DNA from: Thermoplasmata archaeon
Lineage (GTDB): Archaea > Thermoplasmatota > Thermoplasmata > Lutacidiplasmatales > UBA184
Direction of reading: 5' to 3'
DNA: 5,157 nt
NCBI GenBank assembly: GCA_022750355.1
Contig: JAKIVW010000139.1
Coordinates: 1-5,157, forward strand
Position 1 is the stretch's first letter; each line of letters begins with the position of its first letter. The translations under genes and the position numbers were made by a program. The notes under the pieces were generated by a model. It was not told the DNA's origin. It did not search any database and saw nothing but the letters and a program-made list of their open reading frames with translations. Positions 1-3,461 of this stretch are shown here, piece after piece.

Positions 1-81
1 GAGGACCAGGTGCCCCGGATACCGGGCCTTGACTCCCTCGTACTGCTCCATGAGCGGGGTGGAGGCGGCCGTCTCGGGCAT
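1..81 (-). CDS. mutS: DNA mismatch repair protein MutS, N-terminal fragment (gene continues beyond the window)
   Basis: Only the first 27 codons are present, read leftward from an ATG at 81-79 and still open at base 1. The visible peptide contains TPLMEQYEGVKARYPG, which matches the very start of the MutS mismatch-recognition domain, where bacterial members read TPMMQQY..LK..P just before the Phe-x-Glu DNA-binding segment. Full MutS proteins are about 800-900 residues, so nearly all of the gene lies outside. MutS binds base mismatches and small loops and signals repair through its ATPase domain. A TATA-like element centred about 29 nt upstream suggests a leaderless or nearly leaderless transcript, and no Shine-Dalgarno is needed for this start. 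The methyltransferase gene diverges from it. The call rests on a short but characteristic motif; the Phe-x-Glu element and the Walker motifs cannot be seen here. Confidence 0.75.
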   Translation of the reverse strand, partial: MPETAASTPLMEQYEGVKARYPGHLVL

Positions 82-106
82 CGTCGCTCGAGCGAGCGGG
101 ACCGCG

Positions 107-114
107 CTTATAAT
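107..114 (-). promoter_or_regulatory. TATA-like box for mutS, possibly shared with the divergent methyltransferase
   Basis: On the minus strand the element reads ATTATAAG, an AT-rich island in very GC-rich surroundings. Its centre is about 29 nt before the mutS ATG, which suits an archaeal TATA box driving an almost leaderless transcript. On the plus strand it reads CTTATAAT and lies about 57 nt before the methyltransferase ATG, implying a 5' leader of about 30 nt if used in that direction. No other AT-rich element exists in the gap between the two genes. Confidence 0.6.
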
Positions 115-167
115 CGGGACCGGGGGTCCGTGCAACGCGGGGAGGGTCGGGCCACGGCGCCGCCAGA

Positions 168-908
168 ATGACCGGATCGAGCCGGATGTACCGAGATCTC
201 GCGATCTACTACGACCGGATCTACTCCGACCGGGATTATCGAGGGGAAACGGCCCGGATCGTCGCACTGGCGCGCCGCTTCGGGCGCTCGAGCGGAGGTC
301 GCTGGCTCGACGTGGCCTGCGGCACCGGTCGCCACCTCGAATACCTTCGGGCCCGCTACGAGGTCACGGGCGTCGACCGGAGCCGCCCGATGCTGCGCGA
401 AGCGCGGAAACGATTACCCGGGGTTCGGCTCCGCTCCGCCGATATGCGGACGCTCGACCTCGGGGAACGGTTCGACGTGGTGAGTTGCCTGTTCAGTGCG
501 ATCGGGTACCTGCGAACCGAATCGGATCTGCGTCGTGCGTTCCGCGCATTTGCGCGCCACCTCGTCCCCGGAGGAGTGGTGCTGATCGCACCGTGGATCG
601 GGCCGGCGAAGTTCCGGCCCGGTTTCGTGAGCCTCGATCGGTATGAGGATGAAACGACGAAGATCGCCCGCGGAGGCTTCTCGGAACGACGCGGCGCGAT
701 CTCCCGGATCACGTTCGACTATCTCATCGGAGAGGTGGGCCGGGGTTTTCGTCACATTCGGGAGGTGGAGGAGTTGCGGTTGACGCCCCCGCTCCGACTG
801 CGTCGGCTCTTGGCCGATGCCGGCCTCATAACGACTTGGCTGCCGCCGGGTTCCCGGACGCGCGAGAGCCGAGGGTGGCTCGTCGGGGTCGCATCGGAAG
901 GACGCTGA
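168..908 (+). CDS. Class I SAM-dependent methyltransferase, resembling the DesVI/TylM1 amino-sugar N-methyltransferases
   Basis: This 246-residue protein has a complete Rossmann methyltransferase core. Motif I is LDVACGTGRHL (residues 47-57, the SAM glycine loop), the acidic residue that binds the ribose is D70 in VTGVD, an adenine-binding D92 sits in SADMR, and RFDVVSCLFSAIGYL (101-115) follows. The YYDRIYSDRDY segment near the N-terminus and the PGGVVLIAPW strand resemble the family of dTDP-amino-sugar N,N-dimethyltransferases of macrolide producers (DesVI, TylM1) as I remember it. That family label does not fix the substrate here, because no sugar-biosynthesis genes are adjacent. The first in-frame start is the ATG at 168, since a stop lies in frame at 111-113. 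The ATG at 186 (residue 7) matches the usual family N-terminus better and could be the true start. The last codons overlap the 3' end of tRNA-Ser on the other strand. Confidence 0.9.
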   Translation: MTGSSRMYRDLAIYYDRIYSDRDYRGETARIVALARRFGRSSGGRWLDVACGTGRHLEYLRARYEVTGVDRSRPMLREARKRLPGVRLRSADMRTLDLGERFDVVSCLFSAIGYLRTESDLRRAFRAFARHLVPGGVVLIAPWIGPAKFRPGFVSLDRYEDETTKIARGGFSERRGAISRITFDYLIGEVGRGFRHIREVEELRLTPPLRLRRLLADAGLITTWLPPGSRTRESRGWLVGVASEGR

Positions 909-986
909 GGGGGAGATTTGAACTCCCGTGGCGCGAACGCCACCAGCTTTCAAGGCTGGCGCCTTGCCGGGCTAGGCTACCTCAGC
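903..986 (-). tRNA. tRNA-Ser(UGA)
   Basis: The 84-nt gene folds into a class II tRNA. The acceptor stem GCTGAGG pairs with CCTCAGC, and the D arm has GCC/GGC stems with a GG-containing loop. The anticodon stem CCAGC/GCTGG encloses loop CTTGAAA, giving anticodon TGA with U33 and A37. The long variable arm has a TGGCG/CGCCA stem closed by TTCG, as required for serine, and the T arm is GGGAG-TTCAAAT-CTCCC. The discriminator base is G73, the archaeal serine identity base. No CCA is encoded; the next bases are TCC. It should read UCA and possibly other UCN codons. Its last 6 nt overlap the convergent methyltransferase coding sequence including the stop. A TATA-like box lies 28 nt upstream. No intron is visible. 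Confidence 0.96.
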
Positions 987-1010
987 GTGGAGAGCGAGCG
1001 AGGCCCTCGG

Positions 1011-1018
1011 GAATAAAC
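1011..1018 (-). promoter_or_regulatory. TATA-like box for tRNA-Ser
   Basis: The minus strand reads GTTTATTC in the 62-nt spacer between the two tRNA genes. Its centre is about 28 nt before the mature 5' end of tRNA-Ser, placing transcription start within a few bases of the tRNA. This implies tRNA-Ser has its own promoter rather than depending on read-through from tRNA-Gly. Confidence 0.6.
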
Positions 1019-1048
1019 CCTCGCCCGGCGTCCACGGGCGCCGGGGAA

Positions 1049-1150
1049 TGCAGGTGCCGGGAGCTTCGCGGTGGATCGGAACGGTCCACCGATTCGAACC
1101 CGGGTGGTCAGCTTGGAGGGCTGACATCCTAGCCACTAGATTACACCTGC
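1049..1150 (-). tRNA. tRNA-Gly(UCC) interrupted by a 30-nt intron in the T loop
   Basis: The primary gene is 102 nt and the mature tRNA would be 72 nt. The acceptor GCAGGTG pairs with CACCTGC, and the D arm is ATCT/GGAT with loop AGTGGCTA. The anticodon stem TCAGC/GCTGA encloses a 7-nt loop CCTCCAA, giving anticodon TCC. The variable loop is 4 nt, and A73 fits glycine. No CCA is encoded. The T stem 5' half CCGGG (1103-1099) and loop TTCGAA are followed by an insert, and the 3' half CCCGG only appears at 1061-1057. Removing 30 nt restores a standard T arm, TTCGAAT between 5-bp stems. Two oddities are the intron between positions 59 and 60, and C33 in place of the nearly invariant U33. The gene starts 40 nt after the cgi121 stop on the same strand, and no clear TATA box lies at the usual distance, so it may be co-transcribed or use a weak promoter. 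Confidence 0.93.
1063..1092 (-). other. tRNA intron at position 59/60 with canonical bulge-helix-bulge
   Basis: Read on the minus strand, the exon T stem (1103-1099 with 1061-1057, 5 bp) leads into a 4-bp central helix TTCG (1098-1095) with CGAA (1068-1065). This is flanked by two 3-nt bulges, AAT (1094-1092) and GCT (1064-1062). The intron then forms a 7-bp helix (1091-1085 with 1075-1069) closed by a 9-nt loop. This is the strict hBHBh' substrate of the archaeal tRNA splicing endonuclease. Cleavage after the second base of each bulge would release bases 1092-1063 and join A59 to T60. The sequence alone also allows shifts of one or two bases (1091-1062, 1090-1061) with the same mature product. 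The central helix uses T-loop bases 54-57, so the T loop cannot fold until splicing. Confidence 0.88.
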
Positions 1151-1190
1151 ACGGACGCCCGCGGACCGTCGCGCGGACCGGCTTCCGTGT

Positions 1191-1769
1191 CTAATGCTTT
1201 GCCGTCGTCCCGTGGCCGGACGGGGTCGTGAGGTCGACGAGCGCGACCCGCTCCAGGACGAGCCCTTCCCAAGCCGATGGAGGCACCGCGTCCCGTTCGA
1301 CCTCGGTGATGCCGAGCCGCTCGAGCAACGCAGCGTCGACCGGCCGAGGGTACGCCGTCGGGTCCGGTACGAGGCCGAACCGCCCCACGAGCTCGGCCGG
1401 GTCGTGAGGGCGCTCCGCGACGATCACGAACTGCTCGGTCGCGTCGGAGACGCCGACCCGAGCGAGCGCCCGCGGGAGTTGGTCCTCCCCGGCCACGTAG
1501 AGGGCGAATTCGGCCCCGCGTTCCCGGAGCCGGGTCTCCCCCCGGGCCCGGGACCGGCCGAGGTGGGCCCACGCCGACAAGAGGTGCCGCTCCCCGGCGA
1601 GCGCGGCGGCATCGAACAGGGCCACGAGGGCTTCCGAATCACGGCCGAGCTCTCGGAGCTTCCGGACGAGCTCTCCGGTGCTCGGAGTTCCGGGACCGGG
1701 GCGGCAGGCCCCGGTCGCCCGCAGCGAACGCTCCTCCGGGGTGGGCAGGGGCGGCAGGACTTGCCTCAC
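1191..1769 (-). CDS. cgi121: KEOPS complex subunit Cgi121
   Basis: From the GTG at 1769 the protein has 192 residues. The core from about residue 47 to 107 has the Cgi121 pattern: a strand and helix ALVALFDAAALAGERHLLSA (47-66), a helix with RSRARGE (72-78), then AEFALYVAGEDQLPRALARVG (86-106), equivalent to the family's E-LLY-sG-RQI--A---GV. The C-terminal part, with a VDAALLERLGI helix, also fits. In archaea and eukaryotes KEOPS (Kae1, Bud32, Cgi121, Pcc1) completes t6A at position 37 of ANN-decoding tRNAs in the cytoplasm; Cgi121 contacts Bud32 and helps bind the tRNA 3' end. The GTG start is chosen because it overlaps the upstream hydrolase stop (GTGA), a usual sign of translational coupling, and leaves room for the family's N-terminal strand. 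An upstream extension in frame would run inside the hydrolase gene. The start is the least certain part. Confidence 0.85.
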   Translation of the reverse strand: MRQVLPPLPTPEERSLRATGACRPGPGTPSTGELVRKLRELGRDSEALVALFDAAALAGERHLLSAWAHLGRSRARGETRLRERGAEFALYVAGEDQLPRALARVGVSDATEQFVIVAERPHDPAELVGRFGLVPDPTAYPRPVDAALLERLGITEVERDAVPPSAWEGLVLERVALVDLTTPSGHGTTAKH

Positions 1770-2377
1770 TCCCGAAGGAAGGCGAGGAACTGTTCGCGGG
1801 TCCGGGGCTGGAGCGTGTAGTTCTCCTGCTTCTCGCGCGCGATCGTCGAGGTCGGGGTGACCCCGTAGTCGTGTCCGGGAAGGACCACGAGGGCATCGTC
1901 CAGGTGGATCACCCGTCCGAGGAGGCTGTCGTACATCTCCGACGGGTCCCCGCCGGGGAGGTCGGTGCGTCCGCATTCCCCGACGAACAGGGTGTCGCCG
2001 GTCGCGACCTGACCCTGGAAGATGTACAGGACACTGTCCTTGGTGTGGCCGGGGGTGTGCACGACCTCGAAGGTGAGGGGACCGACCTTGAACCGGTCCC
2101 CGTCGTCGACGGAGACGTCCTGGCCGATCGGAGCGACGCGATGCGCGACCACTTTCGCCCCGGTCCGGGATTTCACGTCCCCGTTCCCGGCGATGTGGTC
2201 CTGGTGGCTGTGGGTGTTGAGGATGAACCGGACCTTGACGTGCTTCGCGTCGATCGCGCGCAAGACCGGGTCGATCCCGTACGACGGGTCGATCACCACG
2301 CCCTCCCCGCCTTCGGCGTCGGCGACCAGATACGTGAAGTTGAGGGCCGGGCCGATGCGATACTGGTCGAGGAGCAC
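1766..2377 (-). CDS. Metallo-beta-lactamase-fold hydrolase, ETHE1 (persulfide dioxygenase)/glyoxalase II type
   Basis: This 203-residue protein has all the metal ligands of the fold: THSHQDH (H56, H58, D60, H61), TPGHT (H111), GDTLF (D128) and LPGHDYG (H169). The stretch ECGRTDLPGGDPSEMYDSL (134-152) followed by the HDYG motif resembles ETHE1-type persulfide dioxygenases, whose equivalent reads GCGRTDF...LYHS...AHDY. Those enzymes oxidise glutathione persulfide using a single iron held by two His and one Asp. Glyoxalase II-like thioesterases share most of the same motifs, and low-molecular-weight thiols in archaea often differ from glutathione, so the substrate is open. No signal peptide is seen, so it should be cytoplasmic. 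It starts with GTG; no Shine-Dalgarno is visible, and a TATA-like element about 24 nt upstream fits a leaderless transcript. The gene is followed by cgi121 with a 4-base overlap. Confidence 0.9.
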   Translation of the reverse strand: MLLDQYRIGPALNFTYLVADAEGGEGVVIDPSYGIDPVLRAIDAKHVKVRFILNTHSHQDHIAGNGDVKSRTGAKVVAHRVAPIGQDVSVDDGDRFKVGPLTFEVVHTPGHTKDSVLYIFQGQVATGDTLFVGECGRTDLPGGDPSEMYDSLLGRVIHLDDALVVLPGHDYGVTPTSTIAREKQENYTLQPRTREQFLAFLRE

Positions 2378-2397
2378 GGGTCGAGGAGCGGGAGACC

Positions 2398-2405
2398 GTA
2401 TTTGA
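2398..2405 (-). promoter_or_regulatory. TATA-like box for the hydrolase-cgi121 pair
   Basis: The minus strand reads TCAAATAC in the 43-nt gap between the unrecognised 300-residue gene and the hydrolase. Its centre is about 24 nt before the GTG start, roughly right for a leaderless transcript. It implies the hydrolase-cgi121 pair can be transcribed independently of the gene before it. The match to a TATA box is only moderate. Confidence 0.45.
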
Positions 2406-2420
2406 CGATGGAGGCGCGAC

Positions 2421-3323
2421 CTATCGACTGGGGAGCGCCGCCAGGTTCCTTCGCCCCGTGACCGCGTCCAGGACCACCCGACCTTGGGAACCCTCCGCGT
2501 ACCAGTGGGGCAGATAGATGAGTTGGAGAGGGCCGATCCGGACGTCGTCCGCGGCCGGCGGGACCCGACGCGTTTCGATCACGAGCGCGCCCCCGTGCTG
2601 TTCGGTGTGATCGACGTGGATCGTGTGGTGTCGCCGGATCTCTTCGAGCGCGAATCCCGACGCCTGGGCGACGCTCACCTCGGGCGCGACGAACTGGTGG
2701 GGGATCTCGAGATCACCGACGAGCTCACGGTCTCCGTCCTCCCACACCTCCGCCTCTCCGGAAACCCCGTGGACGGCGACCGTCCGGTCGAGGATCTTTC
2801 CGGCCTCTCCGTACGGCGACGCGGGACGGACCCGGTAGGGTGCGACGTAGAAAGGTACCAGGCGAAGCGTGAACCGAGGGCCCTCGGCGCCGACCAAGAG
2901 CTCCGCTTCCACCCGACCGATCCGAGGACGGACGATTCGGTTCCCCTCGGGGAGGACGGAAAAGGGGGTCTCCAGCGTCGGACCGTCGGGATGGTTCTCC
3001 GACGAGGACTGGGGAGACGGAAGGAGGAGTTCGCCGAGCGCCGGACCGAGAGTGCCGGGGTCGAGGATCTCGATCCCTCGGTCGGCCGCGAACGTGCGGG
3101 CGACCGGTCCGGGGTCGTCGTCGTAGACGATCGTCCGTTGGACCGCGTCCCCGGGGAAGAGTCCCTCCAGCTCGCCGGGCGAACGCGTGGCGGCCGCCAA
3201 GACGACCGCGCGACGGTCGCGCAGCCGAACGGCGACGGACGCGTCGCCTCGGACCTGGATTCGATAGCCGGCGGTGGTGAGGAGACGAAGGAGAACCGGG
3301 GCAGGGGGGCTCGACGGCGGCAC
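2421..3323 (-). CDS. Hypothetical two-domain protein; N-terminal part may be a degenerate Mrr-like nuclease fold
   Basis: I do not recognise this 300-residue protein as a named family. Residues about 10-101 alternate strands and helices (LLRLLTTAGYRIQVRG, RRAVVLAAA, QRTIVYDDD, RGIEILDP, LGPALGELLL). This order recalls Mrr-type restriction-endonuclease folds ending in an 'A..gi.li....L' helix, but the D...ExK catalytic residues are not apparent, so if related it is probably inactive. A low-complexity linker (about 102-125) rich in Ser and Pro follows. The C-terminal domain (about 126-300) is strand-rich, has a His cluster (RRHHTIHVDHTEQHGG), and ends with LIYLPHWY (268-275) and a V-L-AVTG strand. 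No signal peptide or membrane segment is seen. The GTG at 3323 is chosen because a TATA-like box lies 26 nt upstream. The frame stays open far into the opposite-strand cdc48 gene, which I treat as a GC artefact. It diverges from cdc48. Confidence 0.72.
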   Translation of the reverse strand: MPPSSPPAPVLLRLLTTAGYRIQVRGDASVAVRLRDRRAVVLAAATRSPGELEGLFPGDAVQRTIVYDDDPGPVARTFAADRGIEILDPGTLGPALGELLLPSPQSSSENHPDGPTLETPFSVLPEGNRIVRPRIGRVEAELLVGAEGPRFTLRLVPFYVAPYRVRPASPYGEAGKILDRTVAVHGVSGEAEVWEDGDRELVGDLEIPHQFVAPEVSVAQASGFALEEIRRHHTIHVDHTEQHGGALVIETRRVPPAADDVRIGPLQLIYLPHWYAEGSQGRVVLDAVTGRRNLAALPSR

Positions 3324-3345
3324 CAGAGGTGGGACGCGGCCGCCT

Positions 3346-3353
3346 CCATATCT
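3346..3353 (-). promoter_or_regulatory. TATA-like box for the hypothetical two-domain gene
   Basis: The minus strand reads AGATATGG, centred 26 nt before the GTG at 3323, the ideal distance for a leaderless archaeal transcript. It supports that start over upstream in-frame alternatives. The stretch 3324-3461 is otherwise a GC-rich divergent intergenic region with only the two TATA-like elements and weak inverted repeats. Confidence 0.5.
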
Positions 3354-3426
3354 CGGTTCCGTTCCTGAGGTCCCGACGGTCCGCCGGCCCCGTCGCTGGG
3401 AGAACCGGCTGCCCCCCGAGGCGAGC

Positions 3427-3434
3427 CTATTTAG
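3427..3434 (+). promoter_or_regulatory. TATA-like box for cdc48
   Basis: CTATTTAG is the only AT-rich stretch upstream of cdc48. Its centre is about 31 nt before the ATG at 3462, so transcription would start about 5 nt upstream of the start codon. No Shine-Dalgarno sequence is visible in the remaining space, consistent with a very short leader. Confidence 0.6.
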
Positions 3435-3461
3435 CCGCGGGGCGAGTGAATCGCCCTGTCG

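Noticed and set aside
29..646. Plus-strand open frame overlapping the start of the methyltransferase.
   Set aside because: It crosses the mutS start and the promoter region and gives an Arg/Pro-rich peptide without motifs; the methyltransferase frame has clear SAM-binding motifs.
1022..1040. GC hairpin (6-bp stem CGCCCG/CGGGCG, 7-nt loop) downstream of tRNA-Gly on the minus strand, followed four bases later by TTTATT, as a possible terminator.
   Set aside because: Archaeal termination relies on longer T tracts, and the TTTATT is better explained as the tRNA-Ser TATA box; such hairpins are frequent by chance in this GC-rich DNA.
836..1132. Plus-strand open frame of 98 codons running through both tRNA genes.
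   Set aside because: It overlaps tRNA-Ser and most of tRNA-Gly and has no recognisable protein features.
1049..1150. Reading the second tRNA as a pseudogene or as tRNA-Glu(CUC).
   Set aside because: All stems pair fully once the 30-nt insert is removed, which argues against decay. The 7-nt loop between perfect 5-bp stems centres TCC as the anticodon; reading CTC would need an unbalanced loop.
1190..1197. CATTAGAC on the minus strand as a TATA box for tRNA-Gly.
   Set aside because: It is a poor match, lies about 43 nt before the tRNA and overlaps the cgi121 stop codon; a promoter with a 15-20 nt leader is possible but not supported.
1871..2461. Plus-strand open frame opposite the hydrolase gene.
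   Set aside because: It is a shadow of a gene whose metal-binding motifs are complete on the minus strand.
2484..3368. Plus-strand open frame of 294 codons opposite the hypothetical two-domain gene.
   Set aside because: Its composition is charged and repetitive like a complement frame, and it has no hydrophobic strand pattern. The minus frame shows alternating strands and helices and a well-placed TATA-like box. This was the closest decision in the window.
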